A DNA stretch of 64,000 bases from an uncultured Dehalococcoidia bacterium. GTDB taxonomy: Bacteria > Chloroflexota > Dehalococcoidia > Lucifugimonadales > CAJWUJ01. Numbering within the stretch: the stretch's first letter is position 1; each line of letters starts with the position of its first letter. This document shows, one piece after another, positions 1 through 10,298 of this stretch. Below the pieces are notes generated by a model. It made no database searches, was not told the origin of the DNA, and worked only from the letters and a program-made list of their open reading frames with translations. Where the stretch lies: the NCBI GenBank assembly GCA_913047625.1, contig CAJWUJ010000002.1, positions 98,175-162,174 on the forward strand, in the 5' to 3' direction. A program made the position numbers and the translations under genes.

Positions 1-1
1 T

Positions 2-2326
2 AAACGGTTTCTTAATAAGGAAGAGGCAAGGTTATACGGCGATCTTGGCCTTGTCGATTTGCATGCTGAAATTGTCGTTCAGGATGATGGGAGTGGGACG
101 CAACTTAAAACAACAATTGGCAGAATTATTTTCAATGAGGCTATTCCTAAAGAAGTAGGTTTCTATAACCGCTTAGTTGATAAACAGTCAATAAAAGAAA
201 TTGTATCTGATTGTTATCGACTACTTGGAAACGAAGGAACAGCAAAAGTTCTGGACAAAATTAAGGATGTAGGATTTAGATATGCAACACAATCGGGTAT
301 CACTATAGCAATTAACGACATAACGGTATCTAAAGAGAAAGCTGCAATGATTGATAAGGCTTCTGAAAAGATAGCAAACTTACAGGAGCAATACGGTGAC
401 GGTTTGCTCACGCCCGATGAGAGGTACAAGCGAGCTGTAGATATATGGACTGAGGTTAGTGATGATATGACTTCCTTGATTGAGAAAACCATGCCTAACT
501 ATGGTGGGATCTATTTCATGGCTCAGTCAGGAGCTAAGGGTAATATAGCTCAGGTCAAACAAATGGCTGGGATGCGAGGATTAATGAGCAATGCTCGAGG
601 TAAGGTATTGGATTTGCCAATCAAATCCAGTTTCCGGGAAGGATTAACAGTGCTGGAGTACTTTATTTCTACTCATGGAGCTCGGAAAGGATTGGCAGAT
701 ACGGCTTTGCGTACGGCTGACAGTGGATATCTAACTCGTAGACTCATAGATATTGCACAGGAAATTATTGTTTTGGAAACAGACTGCGGAACGGAAAAAG
801 GAGTTTGGGTTATTTCTGAAACAGCAGAAGAAGATATTATGGTAGCCAGTTTTGAAGAGCGCTTAATTGGCCGTCATTTGGCAGAAGATTTAGTACATCC
901 CAAAACCGGTAAGATCATCGGAAATAGAAACCAAGAGATTGACGAAGATATGGCAAGCAAGTTAACCCCAGCTAAGGTTGAGGCTGTTTTTGTAAGGTCA
1001 ACTTTGTTATGCGAATCTGAAAAAGGTGCTTGCCAGTTGTGTTACGGGCGAAGTTTGGCTACGGGCAGAAGTGTTATGCTTGGAGAGGCAGTAGGGATAA
1101 TTGCTGCCCAGTCAATTGGTGAACCAGGTACGCAGCTTACAATGAGAACTTTTCATACTGGGGGCGTTGCTGGAGTTGACATTACCAGTGGACTACCTCG
1201 TGTTGAAGAATTGTTTGAGGCAAGAGTGCCTAAAAGTAAAGCATTACTATCAGAAATTGAAGGAAATGTAGAAGTTTTTGATAGTGGAATTTTGATAGGG
1301 ACTGACTCAGCATTGCCTTCTGGCGGGCTGAAACCTCCTATTTCTGAGGGTAAGGTGGTTCGAGTAACTAATGAGATTCCTTATTCAGAAGAATATAGAA
1401 TACCTAGAGGATATAAGCCTTCAGTAGTTGATGGTGCTTGGGTAGAGAGTGACGCGGTTTTGGTGACCAAACCCCGAGTTGCTAAAGAATCTAAGTTATT
1501 GAATGAGTCCACCGATGGTTCGGTGCGTTCGAGCAACGCAGGTACAGTTAAAGTAATGAAGACCAAAATAAAGCTATTTTGGGACGAAAGTGATAGTCGG
1601 GATTATCCAGTACCAGCCACGGCAAACCTTGTAGTAAAGACGGGAGAGACTGTGCGTGCTGGTCAACCTTTGACCAAGGGTCAACGGGATCCACACGATA
1701 TTCTCAGGATCCAAGGAAGAGAAGCAGTGGAACGTTATTTGAGGCAACAGGTTCAAACGGTCTATATGAACCAAGGGGTGTCTATTAATGATAAACATAT
1801 TGAGGTTATTGTAAGGCAGATGCTTCGTCGAGTACGGGTAGACTTTTCAGGTGACACTGAGTTATTACCAGGCCAACTAGTTGACAGGCTGACTATTGAA
1901 AGAACTAACGCAAAGATATTGGCGGAAGGGGGAGAACCTGCTACAGCGAGCCCCGTTCTTCTTGGGGTTACTCGAGCTTCTCTAAATACGGATAGTTTCC
2001 TTGCGGCAGCTTCATTCCAAGAGACTGCGAGAGTATTGACTGAAGCAACTATTACAGGTTCTATGGATTCCCTACAGGGATTAAAAGAAAATGTGATCAT
2101 CGGTCGATTGATACCAGCTCGATTTGACTTGTCAGAAGAAGGTAGGATTAGGCTTGGATTCGATAAACTTGAAGAAGAAAGGTCAAATAAAAAGGCTCAA
2201 TACGAGTCTTTAGGTGAGCCAAATGAGATGGCTACTTCTGAGGAAGAAGAATTGCAAAAACAGCTTATCGGAGATGATACCGGGTTGGGTGATGAAGTGC
2301 AGCCAACAGAATCCTTTCTAGACTAA
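2..2326 (+). CDS. rpoC: DNA-directed RNA polymerase subunit beta', C-terminal part (left edge)
   Basis: This is the C-terminal portion of the largest RNA polymerase subunit, which forms the active-site cleft, trigger loop and jaw. The frame is open from base 2, so the gene starts outside the window; the TTG at 59 in the ORF track is internal. The hallmark segment AAQSIGEPGTQLTMRTFHTGG-like (IIAAQSIGEPGTQ) is present, as are the second zinc-site cysteines (DCGT and CESEKGACQLCYG). The downstream end has the usual conserved SFLAAASFQET motif followed by an acidic tail. No ribosomal protein genes follow, so the usual rpoBC-rpsL order is not seen on this side. Identification is certain; only completeness is lacking. 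Confidence 0.98.
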   Translation, partial: KRFLNKEEARLYGDLGLVDLHAEIVVQDDGSGTQLKTTIGRIIFNEAIPKEVGFYNRLVDKQSIKEIVSDCYRLLGNEGTAKVLDKIKDVGFRYATQSGITIAINDITVSKEKAAMIDKASEKIANLQEQYGDGLLTPDERYKRAVDIWTEVSDDMTSLIEKTMPNYGGIYFMAQSGAKGNIAQVKQMAGMRGLMSNARGKVLDLPIKSSFREGLTVLEYFISTHGARKGLADTALRTADSGYLTRRLIDIAQEIIVLETDCGTEKGVWVISETAEEDIMVASFEERLIGRHLAEDLVHPKTGKIIGNRNQEIDEDMASKLTPAKVEAVFVRSTLLCESEKGACQLCYGRSLATGRSVMLGEAVGIIAAQSIGEPGTQLTMRTFHTGGVAGVDITSGLPRVEELFEARVPKSKALLSEIEGNVEVFDSGILIGTDSALPSGGLKPPISEGKVVRVTNEIPYSEEYRIPRGYKPSVVDGAWVESDAVLVTKPRVAKESKLLNESTDGSVRSSNAGTVKVMKTKIKLFWDESDSRDYPVPATANLVVKTGETVRAGQPLTKGQRDPHDILRIQGREAVERYLRQQVQTVYMNQGVSINDKHIEVIVRQMLRRVRVDFSGDTELLPGQLVDRLTIERTNAKILAEGGEPATASPVLLGVTRASLNTDSFLAAASFQETARVLTEATITGSMDSLQGLKENVIIGRLIPARFDLSEEGRIRLGFDKLEEERSNKKAQYESLGEPNEMATSEEEELQKQLIGDDTGLGDEVQPTESFLD

Positions 2327-2360
2327 ATACCTGACCTATATTTTTAAACTAAGATTTCAT

Positions 2361-3350
2361 CTATTCCAGATCAGTGAGATTGTTCTTGACTGTTTTCAAA
2401 AAACTAGCTGCAGGTGCGCCATCTACAACTTGATGATCAAAGGTTATACTAAGACTTGCTACTGTTCTGATAGCAATCTCTTCATTAACTACCAATGGTC
2501 TTTTAATACTTCTACCTATTCCAAGAATAGCTAGCTCCGGTGGATTAATTATCGGAGTAAACGCGTCTATATCATATGATGCGAGGGAAGAGACGGTAAA
2601 TGTTCCGTTTGTAACATCTTGGTAGTCGAGGGTTCCGTCCCTTGCTTTCTTGGAAAGAACGAATAGTTCTTCAGCTATGCTAGCGACGCTTTTTAAATTG
2701 GCGTTTTGGATTACAGGTACGATGAGACCCTTATCAATAGAAACTGCCACTCCCACATTGATATCGGTAGATAATGTTAACCTACTGTTTTCATAAGTCC
2801 CATTGAGATCAGGATGTAGTTCTAGTGCTTTTGCTGCTGCCTTTATGATTAGATGCAGGCTTCGTATCCGAGCTTTCGGGTATTTTGTATTGAGATTCTT
2901 TTGATACAACTCCATATCTGTTAGATCAGCTTCAGTCATTAAAGTAATTTGAGCCATACTTGTCAGGCTATGCATCATATTTGTTGCAATAGTTTTTCTT
3001 AAGCCACTTAATTCGTTATTTATCTGTCGACTATTAGTGCTCTGTCTAGTTGTTGGACGTGGACGCTTGTTCGCCTCTTGTTGATTTGTGACAACTTTAG
3101 TTTTAGAGATAATACCTAGTGTATCTCCTACGGATATGAGTTCACCTATTTGATGATTTTGTTCCTTAAGAAAGCCATTACAAGGAGCAATAACAGTAAA
3201 ATTGATCTTTGCAGATTCTACTTCTAGGAGAGGCTCATTTTTTTTCACAATTTCCCCAATGTTTTTATGCCAGTGGGTAATTGTGGCCTTAACCATATCT
3301 GTATTCCAGGCATTTAGAATTATTTTAGTTGTGATTTGCTTTGCACTCAT
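2361..3350 (-). CDS. Dihydrolipoamide acyltransferase (E2) of a 2-oxoacid dehydrogenase type complex, orphan
   Basis: E2 enzymes carry acyl groups on a swinging lipoyl arm and transfer them to CoA. Residues 1-84 form a lipoyl domain with the probable lipoyl lysine at K48 (ESAKI). A polar linker follows, then a catalytic domain from about residue 115 ending in DHQVVDG, where H306 and D310 match the active-site His and Asp of the DHRxxDG motif. The linker does not show a recognisable peripheral subunit-binding domain, and 329 residues is short for E2. No E1 or E3 gene is nearby, so the partner complex is unknown. There is no ribosome site before the ATG; a -10-like TACAAT lies 9 bases upstream, suggesting a leaderless mRNA. 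The family call is firm; the substrate is not known. Confidence 0.9.
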   Translation of the reverse strand: MSAKQITTKIILNAWNTDMVKATITHWHKNIGEIVKKNEPLLEVESAKINFTVIAPCNGFLKEQNHQIGELISVGDTLGIISKTKVVTNQQEANKRPRPTTRQSTNSRQINNELSGLRKTIATNMMHSLTSMAQITLMTEADLTDMELYQKNLNTKYPKARIRSLHLIIKAAAKALELHPDLNGTYENSRLTLSTDINVGVAVSIDKGLIVPVIQNANLKSVASIAEELFVLSKKARDGTLDYQDVTNGTFTVSSLASYDIDAFTPIINPPELAILGIGRSIKRPLVVNEEIAIRTVASLSITFDHQVVDGAPAASFLKTVKNNLTDLE

Positions 3351-3359
3351 TTGAATTAG

Positions 3360-3388
3360 ATTGTACGAATAAAAAGACCGTTTGGAAA
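3360..3388 (-). promoter_or_regulatory. Candidate sigma70-type promoter of the E2 gene
   Basis: On the minus strand TTTCCA (-35-like) and TACAAT (-10-like) are separated by 17 bases. The -10 ends 9 bases before the ATG of the E2 gene, so transcription would start at or next to the start codon. No Shine-Dalgarno sequence is present in between. Confidence 0.45.
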
Positions 3389-3443
3389 GTTAGGGTTCAG
3401 TAGGATTGCATTCAAAATCACTGCTGACTGGCGTAACTTGTGT

Positions 3444-3449
3444 TAGAAT
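3444..3449 (+). promoter_or_regulatory. Candidate extended -10 element before pckA
   Basis: TAGAAT preceded by TGT makes an extended -10 type element about 40 bases before the pckA start. There is no convincing -35 box at the usual distance, so this is a weak call. Confidence 0.3.
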
Positions 3450-3488
3450 ACCCGCTTATGAGGTCAATATTTAAAATAATGAATATTA

Positions 3489-5099
3489 ATGGGAGTCAAG
3501 AAATTGGATCACGGTAAAAGTGAATTTGGTCTTGATATTCATGGTATCTCTCATGAGGGGTCTAGTTTTTGGAATCTCGATGTCAAGGCTTTGTATAAGA
3601 GTGCCTTAGCACAAGGGAATGCAGTTCTGGCCCATGGTGATTCTTTAGTTGTCACTACAGGAAAGTATACCGGGAGGTCTCCCAAAGACAAGTTTATCGT
3701 GTGTGATGAAACTACTAAGGATGTAGTGTGGTGGCAAGGGGGCAATCAATCATTTAGCCCCGAGCAATTCGATTCTCTTCATGACAAAGTGCTTGCGTAT
3801 TTAGGGTCACAAGATTTATTTATTCAGGATTGTTTTGTGGGTGCGGATTCTGAATATAGGCTCAAATTAAGAGTCATTACTCATTCTGCTTGGCATTCCT
3901 TATTTGCGCGTAACATGTTTATTATCCCTGAGGTAAATCAGTTAGCCTCCCATAACCCAGATTTTACAGTTCTTCACTGTCCAGGTTTCAAGGCTGATCC
4001 TACTGTGGATAGTACTAATTCAGAAGCTTTTATAGTTATAAATTTTAATAAGAAGATCGTTATGATAGGTGGCACAGAGTACGCCGGTGAAATCAAGAAA
4101 TCGATCTTCACTGTTATGAACTACATATTGCCAGAAAAGGATGTCTTCCCCATGCATTGTGCTGCGAATGGGGAGCCCAAGAACGGTGATGTGGCTTTGT
4201 TTTTTGGCCTTTCCGGTACTGGTAAAACAACTTTATCTGTGACTAATGACAGGATATTGATAGGGGATGATGAGCATGGATGGACCCCTGATAGTGTATT
4301 CAATTTCGAAGGCGGATGTTATGCGAAGGTGATTCGACTATCCGCTGAAGCAGAGCCTGAGATTTTCGAACGAACTAGGTCTTTTGGAACAGTCTTAGAG
4401 AATGTTGTTATGGATAGCAGTACAGGGATTTTAGATCTTGACGATGACTCTATTACTGAAAACACTAGGGGATCATACCCTCTTAGTTCCTTGTCCAATG
4501 TCTCGAGTACCGGTTGCGGGAAGCAGCCGAATTATATTTTCTTTCTTACCGCGGATGCTTTTGGAGTTTTACCGCCATTAGCTCAGCTAACAATCAATCA
4601 AGCAATGTATTATTTTATTTCTGGATACACTGCAAAGTTGGCAGGTACTGAAAGAGGGGTTATACAGCCCGAAGCAACCTTTAGTACTTGTTTTGGCGCT
4701 CCTTTTATGCCTAGGCATCCCAGCACGTATGCGGCGTTACTGGGTCAGCGCATGTTAAACGATAATGTACAAGCTTGGCTTGTTAACACCGGTTGGAGTG
4801 GAGGTCCATATGGGATTGGAGAAAGGGTTAAAATTGCACACACTAGAGCAATGATTAGAGCGGTTCTCAGTGGGAGCATGGACTCTGTCCCAACAGTTGA
4901 AGATCCTATTTTCAGAGTTGATGTCCCAGTATCCTGTCCTGATGTTCCTGATTCAATATTGAGACCCCGGGATACGTGGCCGAATCCTGATGGTTATGAT
5001 GAACAGGCTAAACTCTTGGCTAGAATGTTCCAAGACAATTTTTCCAGCTTTGCAGATCAGGTATCTCTTGAAGTGTTAAACTCCGGTCCTCAATCTTAA
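3489..5099 (+). CDS. pckA: Phosphoenolpyruvate carboxykinase (ATP)
   Basis: Interconverts oxaloacetate plus ATP and PEP plus CO2, the first committed step of gluconeogenesis, in the cytoplasm. At 536 residues it has the usual length of the ATP-dependent family. Visible motifs are the early YTGRSPKDKF substrate-binding segment (R63), the MHCAAN segment, the kinase P-loop FFGLSGTGKTT (about 239-248) and the metal-binding LIGDDEHGW segment that follows. The ATG at 3489 has no clear ribosome site; an in-frame TTG at 3504 lies 8 bases after GGGAG and could be the true start, removing five residues. It is flanked by the divergent E2 gene and a downstream RidA-like gene and looks monocistronic. Presence suggests growth on organic acids or amino acids. 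Confidence 0.96.
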   Translation: MGVKKLDHGKSEFGLDIHGISHEGSSFWNLDVKALYKSALAQGNAVLAHGDSLVVTTGKYTGRSPKDKFIVCDETTKDVVWWQGGNQSFSPEQFDSLHDKVLAYLGSQDLFIQDCFVGADSEYRLKLRVITHSAWHSLFARNMFIIPEVNQLASHNPDFTVLHCPGFKADPTVDSTNSEAFIVINFNKKIVMIGGTEYAGEIKKSIFTVMNYILPEKDVFPMHCAANGEPKNGDVALFFGLSGTGKTTLSVTNDRILIGDDEHGWTPDSVFNFEGGCYAKVIRLSAEAEPEIFERTRSFGTVLENVVMDSSTGILDLDDDSITENTRGSYPLSSLSNVSSTGCGKQPNYIFFLTADAFGVLPPLAQLTINQAMYYFISGYTAKLAGTERGVIQPEATFSTCFGAPFMPRHPSTYAALLGQRMLNDNVQAWLVNTGWSGGPYGIGERVKIAHTRAMIRAVLSGSMDSVPTVEDPIFRVDVPVSCPDVPDSILRPRDTWPNPDGYDEQAKLLARMFQDNFSSFADQVSLEVLNSGPQS

Positions 5100-5136
5100 G
5101 AATGTAAGCAATTAATTCCTGCGTCAAAGGATATTC

Positions 5137-6282
5137 ATGCTACTACCTATAGGAGAGAATGATTTGTACAAACACGATAACCTAGGGGTTGCTTGGGTCA
5201 GTGGAATTACAGCCGAATCGCAAGGTATAGCTCGTACTTCAGGAGTCTGCTCTGGTGACTTGGAAGAACAGACCAAGAAAGCCTATAAAAACTTAGAGCT
5301 AGTTTTAAGTAGAACTGGTCATACTCTAAAAGATATAACCAAAATAATCTACTATATTGATCCCCGTGCAGTTCCCGCATTTAATCAAGCTATTGGTGTC
5401 AGGGCAGAGCTTTTTGGAATTGATCAATTGCCAGCTGTTACGGCAGTCGCGGTTCATTCTCTAATCGATAAGGGAGCCTTGGTGAAAATTGAGGCGATAG
5501 CAGATCGAAATGGCAAAAAAACCGTACATTATCCAGATCAGAGGAATGACTGGAAATTGCCCTACAAACCATGCTGGGACGGAGGCAATGTACTATGGGT
5601 AGCTGGATTAGTAGCTCGGTCATATGATAGCTTGGGCGTGCCTTTATGGCCTTCAAATTTAGTCGGTCAAACTGAGGCTATCTATAGAAGAGCTGAGATA
5701 ATGTTAAGCCGTGCGGGATTACAGTTCAGTGATGTAGTTAATTTAGTAGACTATGTTGTTCCAGAAGGATATAAAGATTATCAACAGGCGAATCAGGTAC
5801 GGAAGAAGTATTTTAAAGACCAACCACCAGCTTGCACTACGGTCGTAGTTGACAAGCTTCTAGCAGATGACGCCTTAGTAGAGACTGACATGTTTGCGGT
5901 TCGTGATGGTAACAGAGTTGATATTTCACTTACATCTACTTCAAGTATTTCACCTGATGGAGTCAAGAAAGGATCATTAGTGTTCATTGGAGGTCAGGTA
6001 GCTAGTGATTTATCTCCTAAGGATACCAAGGTACAAGCTACAGAATGTCTGAATAACATTGATGGTTTGTTGGAACAAGCTGGGGGGAATAAACAGAATA
6101 TTACTCGCCTTGTAGCCTATATATCCGAGCAGGCTTTTGGTGATTATGACGAGGTACTAGGAGCAATTGAGCACTATTTTTCTGGCAGCCCACCTTCTGT
6201 TACTGCTGTTGCTGTACAAAACCTTTCAGACCCCAATCAAAACATCATGATGAATGCTGTGGCTGATTTAAGCACTGACTAA
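5137..6282 (+). CDS. Three-domain RidA/YjgF-like protein
   Basis: A single 381-residue chain made of three tandem RidA-like domains (about 1-123, 124-256 and 257-381). RidA proteins are normally 125-residue homotrimers that hydrolyse reactive enamines and imines, so this chain could fold as a covalent trimer. Each domain shows the hydrophobic signature near its end, but the catalytic arginine of RidA (the R of PARS) is absent in all three: LPAVTAV, PPACTTV and PPSVTAV. Only domain 1 keeps the following IEAIA glutamate. It may therefore bind a ligand or do different chemistry. An AAAGGA ribosome site precedes the ATG. It follows pckA after 37 bases, possibly in one operon, and faces the convergent HyuB gene. 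Confidence 0.88.
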   Translation: MLLPIGENDLYKHDNLGVAWVSGITAESQGIARTSGVCSGDLEEQTKKAYKNLELVLSRTGHTLKDITKIIYYIDPRAVPAFNQAIGVRAELFGIDQLPAVTAVAVHSLIDKGALVKIEAIADRNGKKTVHYPDQRNDWKLPYKPCWDGGNVLWVAGLVARSYDSLGVPLWPSNLVGQTEAIYRRAEIMLSRAGLQFSDVVNLVDYVVPEGYKDYQQANQVRKKYFKDQPPACTTVVVDKLLADDALVETDMFAVRDGNRVDISLTSTSSISPDGVKKGSLVFIGGQVASDLSPKDTKVQATECLNNIDGLLEQAGGNKQNITRLVAYISEQAFGDYDEVLGAIEHYFSGSPPSVTAVAVQNLSDPNQNIMMNAVADLSTD

Positions 6283-6306
6283 ACGTCACCTTGGTAACCC
6301 GTCACC

Positions 6307-8034
6307 CTATTTAGAGCGCAGTTTTTCGGTACCTCTCCAGTCTATCGAACGATTATCAGGCATTATTGCGACGGCATATACATCCTTAGCTCGCTCAATA
6401 GATACCTTTTCTTCTATAACGTCCCAGAGAACCAGTTCAGGATCTCTCTGCTTGGGATCGCCCCAGCCACCAGCTCCTGGCCATTCAATTTTCAGCCAGT
6501 CACCTGCATTTACCGTTTCTAAGAATTTCGTTGGCATCTTTTTGACCTGTCCTTGTTTCGAGACAGAGATTTTGGTTGACTGAGAGGAAGAACCTCCGTT
6601 TAAACCATAAGGAGAACTTTTTTGTCTATCAGATCTCAATTGAATAACTGTGTCGTCTAACAAATACGTGTATTTTCTAACCATTGCCAGACCACCTCTG
6701 TGTAAGCCTGCTCCCTCAGAATTAGGAACCATACCGTATTCCTCAATGCGAATAGGTTGTTCAATTTCCATAGTTTCCGATGGTATATTAGCTAGGTTCG
6801 ACACGTTAGTCCCCTGAGCGTCTAAGCCATCCAATGTAGGAGACCCTCCCCTGGCAGTTTCATTATGAAATTCTAATTGTACCCATGGTTTCCATGGGGT
6901 TTTGCTTTTATCATAGCCTCCTGCCCCAACTCCTACTTCAGCTCCGCCTGGGCAGGCAAAAACTTTGTCAGGTAACATTTGTGCAAATGCGCCGTATAGT
7001 ACATGTGTAATTCGTCTACACCCCAAAGCTCGGGCTGCAACCGGGGCTGGTGGTAAAGGATTTGTGAATGTTCCTTCCGGGGATGTAATAGTAACTGGTC
7101 TGAAATAACCAGCAGTGTTTGGTATATCTCCCCCTATAACGCTTCGCATGACGGCATAGACCATAGCTTTTGTGGTAGCAAATACCGGTTGAATAGAACC
7201 TTTGCACTGGGGAGATGTGCCTGTAAAGTCTACCCACAAGTGATCACCTTTTTTCGTTATTGTAGTTACAATAGATATCTGATCGTCTGTGAAGCCATCA
7301 TCATCGATGTAATCGGTGAAGGACCACGTTCCCTCTGGCCATTCTGATATAGCTTTGCGTATAGCCATTTCAGTATAGTCAAGGAGTTCGTTGATGGTGG
7401 TTTCTAGTTCTTCAGCACCGTATCGTGCAATCAGTTTTCGATACTCTTGCTCGCCAAAATGCAAAGATGCAACTTGCCCGCGAATATCTCCTAAGACGAT
7501 GTCAGGCACTCGAACAGCTTTTTCAATTATTCGGAAGAGAGTCTCATTGGGCTCACCTTTTTCATATAGCTTCAAAGGAGGGATCCGTAGGCCTTCCTGA
7601 TAAATTTCTGATGAGTCGCAAGCGTTACCTCCTGCTACTCTACCTCCGATATCGGTTTGATGAGCCATTGAGCACAAATAAGCTGTAATATGACCACCTT
7701 CGAAGACTGGCTTGAATAGGAATATATCTGGAAGATGGCTTGCTCCTTCGTAGGGATCATTGCTTGCTAATATATCTTCTGGATATATTCTGCCTTCATA
7801 CCGTTCCAGGCAGGCTTTTAAGGCAGGCATCATTCCCCCAAGGTGAATTGGGGTACATGCTCCTTGACCAACGAGTTCGCCGTCACAGTTAAGGACACCT
7901 GTAGAAAAATCCAAACTTGTTCTTACTACTGATGATCTTGAAGTCCGTACAACTGTTAGGGCCATGCCATCAGCTATGCTTTCGAGATTATTTTTGATAA
8001 TCTCCATCTTGATTGGGTCTGTTACCTTAAGCAT
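6307..8034 (-). CDS. Hydantoinase B/oxoprolinase family protein (orphan HyuB)
   Basis: HyuB-type subunits pair with HyuA ATPases in ATP-dependent opening of hydantoins or 5-oxoproline, and related chains occur in acetone and acetophenone carboxylases. The 575-residue protein shows the family N-terminus (VRTSRSSVVRTSLDFST), the SNDPYEGASHLPD metal-site segment and the C-terminal GGGSSQSTK and GAGGWGDP glycine-rich blocks. It is closely similar in motifs to the HyuB at 39.8 kb and less so to the one at 12.4 kb. No hyuA lies next to it. The ATG is preceded by AGGAG at 6 bases; an upstream ATG in another frame stops after a few codons. It is expressed divergently from the DUF255 gene. Confidence 0.93.
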   Translation of the reverse strand: MLKVTDPIKMEIIKNNLESIADGMALTVVRTSRSSVVRTSLDFSTGVLNCDGELVGQGACTPIHLGGMMPALKACLERYEGRIYPEDILASNDPYEGASHLPDIFLFKPVFEGGHITAYLCSMAHQTDIGGRVAGGNACDSSEIYQEGLRIPPLKLYEKGEPNETLFRIIEKAVRVPDIVLGDIRGQVASLHFGEQEYRKLIARYGAEELETTINELLDYTEMAIRKAISEWPEGTWSFTDYIDDDGFTDDQISIVTTITKKGDHLWVDFTGTSPQCKGSIQPVFATTKAMVYAVMRSVIGGDIPNTAGYFRPVTITSPEGTFTNPLPPAPVAARALGCRRITHVLYGAFAQMLPDKVFACPGGAEVGVGAGGYDKSKTPWKPWVQLEFHNETARGGSPTLDGLDAQGTNVSNLANIPSETMEIEQPIRIEEYGMVPNSEGAGLHRGGLAMVRKYTYLLDDTVIQLRSDRQKSSPYGLNGGSSSQSTKISVSKQGQVKKMPTKFLETVNAGDWLKIEWPGAGGWGDPKQRDPELVLWDVIEEKVSIERAKDVYAVAIMPDNRSIDWRGTEKLRSK

Positions 8035-8187
8035 GTCATACTCCTACGATTGAGTTACCTTTAGAGCCTATCTTAGATTATTGAATGGCTAGTTGCAAAG
8101 ATTTTGTTAAGATAGAGTCAAATATTGTTCTACTAGCAACCTATTTAAGAGAAATAACCTTAAAACACAAAGAGAAAGTTAACATTT

Positions 8188-10248
8188 ATGACTAATAGAT
8201 TAATCAATGAAAGTAGTCCTTATTTACAGCAACATGCGCAAAATCCGGTTGAATGGTATCCATGGGGCGAAGAAGCATTGAACAAAGCTATAGCGGAAGG
8301 AAAACCTATGCTACTAAGCATTGGTTATTCTGCCTGTCATTGGTGTCATGTTATGGAGCGCGAGTCGTTTGAGGACAGAGACGTTGCTGCAATAATGAAC
8401 AAATGGTTTGTTAATATCAAGGTTGACCGGGAAGAGCGTCCTGATTTGGATAGCATCTATATGTTAGCCGTACAAAGTATGACTGGTAGTGGTGGATGGC
8501 CTCTTACTGTGTTCCTAACCAGTGATGGCAAACCTTTTTTTGGTGGTACTTATTTTCCCCCAACCGATCGACATGGCTTACCTTCGTTTACAAAAGTTTT
8601 AACTACTATAGGAGAACTCTATCACCAAGAACCGGAAAAAGTTGCCGAAAACGCAGAACAAGTGATTAATCATCTTCAAAAAATCCTTAGTAGTGGTGCA
8701 AATAGTGAAAAAACTCAAGTGCACGATAGTCAAATACATCAAGCAATTCAGGGTTTAAAGAATTCTTTTGATTGGGAACACGGAGGACTAGGTACTGCTC
8801 CTAAATTCCCTCAGCCTTTAGTGCATGAGTTTATGCTGCAATACGCGGATCGATTTAAGGATGAAGATGCATTGAATATGGTTCTTCAATCGCTGGATGC
8901 AATGTCAGCAGGCGGGATTTATGACCAGATTGGAGGAGGGTTCCACCGTTATTCCACCGATAGATCCTGGTTGGTTCCTCATTTTGAGAAAATGCTATAT
9001 GACAATGCTTTGCTTAGTTCACTATACCTTAATGCTTACCGTATTACAGGACTATTACAATACGAGAAAGTTGTAACAGAAACATTGGACTATGTGATAA
9101 GGGAAATGATTAGTGATAATGGAGGGTTTTTTGCAGCCCAAGATGCTGATAGTGAAGGTGTTGAAGGAAAGTACTTTGTTTGGACAAGCGATGAAATCAT
9201 TTGTGAGCTTGGACGTTCTGACGGAGAAATACTGTGCCAATATTTTGGCGTTATTGATGGAGGAAACTTTGAAGGCAATTCAATCCTCCATAAGGTTACA
9301 ACGGAAAACGAATTAGCAGCAATCCATAATATGACTATAGTTAAACTTAGAGAGATTCTTGATAAAGGGAAAATGCATCTCTTGAATATACGATATCAGA
9401 GAATCCCTCCAGCTTGTGATGACAAGATCATCGTCGCATGGAATGGATTCATGATGCGTGCTTTTGCTGAGGCTGGATCAGTATTGCAAAGCAGTCAATA
9501 CACGAATGTGGCACTGCGTAACGCTGAATTCTTGCTAGAGAATTTGTCTGACGATGGCATCTTATGTAGAGTTATCACGGAGGGATCTCCAAAGGGTGAA
9601 GGGTACTTAGAGGATTACGCATCCTTGATTGATGGTTTGTTGGCAGTGTATAGGTGTACCCTTAATTTAGAGTGGCTTACTCAGGCGGATGCGTTGGCAC
9701 AAACAATGATTAGACTTTTCTGGGATGAAGAAAGCAAAAGTTTTTATGACACTGGGATCAATCATGAGAAGTTAGTGGTTCGACCTAGAGATTATTTTGA
9801 TAATGCTGTTCCGTGCGGGACATCACTCGCTGTGAATGCCTTACTACAACTTGGATCAATGACTTTAAGTAAAAGATATCGAGAGATTGCTGACACTGTC
9901 TTATCTGGCAAGAATACGTTCGCTGCTAATAATCCATTTGCAATGAGCAATTTGCTTAGAGGTCTCGATTTTCATTTGGCACCCCCATCTGAGATTGTTC
10001 TTGTTGGGAGTAACCGTCAGCTAGATGAGTCTGCTTTGCTGTATGGATGTCATAAACGATATATGCCAAATACAGTTATAGCTGGTGGTGATCCATCTCA
10101 TCCAGCTTATGCTACTTTCCCTCTTATGGAAGATAAGAGTTTGGTGGGCAACGAGGTCACAGCGTACATTTGCCGGGATTATACCTGCGGGCCACCTATC
10201 ACGGAATTAAATGAGCTAGAAAGCTATCTCACGTTAAGAGAAAAGTAG
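8188..10248 (+). CDS. Thioredoxin-fold DUF255 protein (YyaL/SSP411 family)
   Basis: This family joins an N-terminal thioredoxin-like DUF255 domain to an (alpha/alpha)6 barrel related to N-acylglucosamine 2-epimerases and glycosidases; its reaction is not established. At 686 residues the length is typical. The opening [19 protein letters not shown] and the CHWC pair (C50, C53) in [15 protein letters not shown] are diagnostic. The barrel carries [15 protein letters not shown] and [11 protein letters not shown]. The sequence appears complete. It may be co-transcribed with the hydantoinase genes that start about 50 bases later, but nothing in the sequence links their functions. Confidence 0.93.
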   Translation: MTNRLINESSPYLQQHAQNPVEWYPWGEEALNKAIAEGKPMLLSIGYSACHWCHVMERESFEDRDVAAIMNKWFVNIKVDREERPDLDSIYMLAVQSMTGSGGWPLTVFLTSDGKPFFGGTYFPPTDRHGLPSFTKVLTTIGELYHQEPEKVAENAEQVINHLQKILSSGANSEKTQVHDSQIHQAIQGLKNSFDWEHGGLGTAPKFPQPLVHEFMLQYADRFKDEDALNMVLQSLDAMSAGGIYDQIGGGFHRYSTDRSWLVPHFEKMLYDNALLSSLYLNAYRITGLLQYEKVVTETLDYVIREMISDNGGFFAAQDADSEGVEGKYFVWTSDEIICELGRSDGEILCQYFGVIDGGNFEGNSILHKVTTENELAAIHNMTIVKLREILDKGKMHLLNIRYQRIPPACDDKIIVAWNGFMMRAFAEAGSVLQSSQYTNVALRNAEFLLENLSDDGILCRVITEGSPKGEGYLEDYASLIDGLLAVYRCTLNLEWLTQADALAQTMIRLFWDEESKSFYDTGINHEKLVVRPRDYFDNAVPCGTSLAVNALLQLGSMTLSKRYREIADTVLSGKNTFAANNPFAMSNLLRGLDFHLAPPSEIVLVGSNRQLDESALLYGCHKRYMPNTVIAGGDPSHPAYATFPLMEDKSLVGNEVTAYICRDYTCGPPITELNELESYLTLREK

Positions 10249-10298
10249 CTTGACTGGTAATTATTATTTGAGTTATTTTGACTGAATGGAAGGGTGTT

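Noticed and set aside
10278-10298. Seven extra N-terminal codons of HyuA from the ORF track
   Set aside because: No ribosome site before TTG 10278, whereas TTG 10299 has GGAAGGG at good distance and starts the conserved domain.
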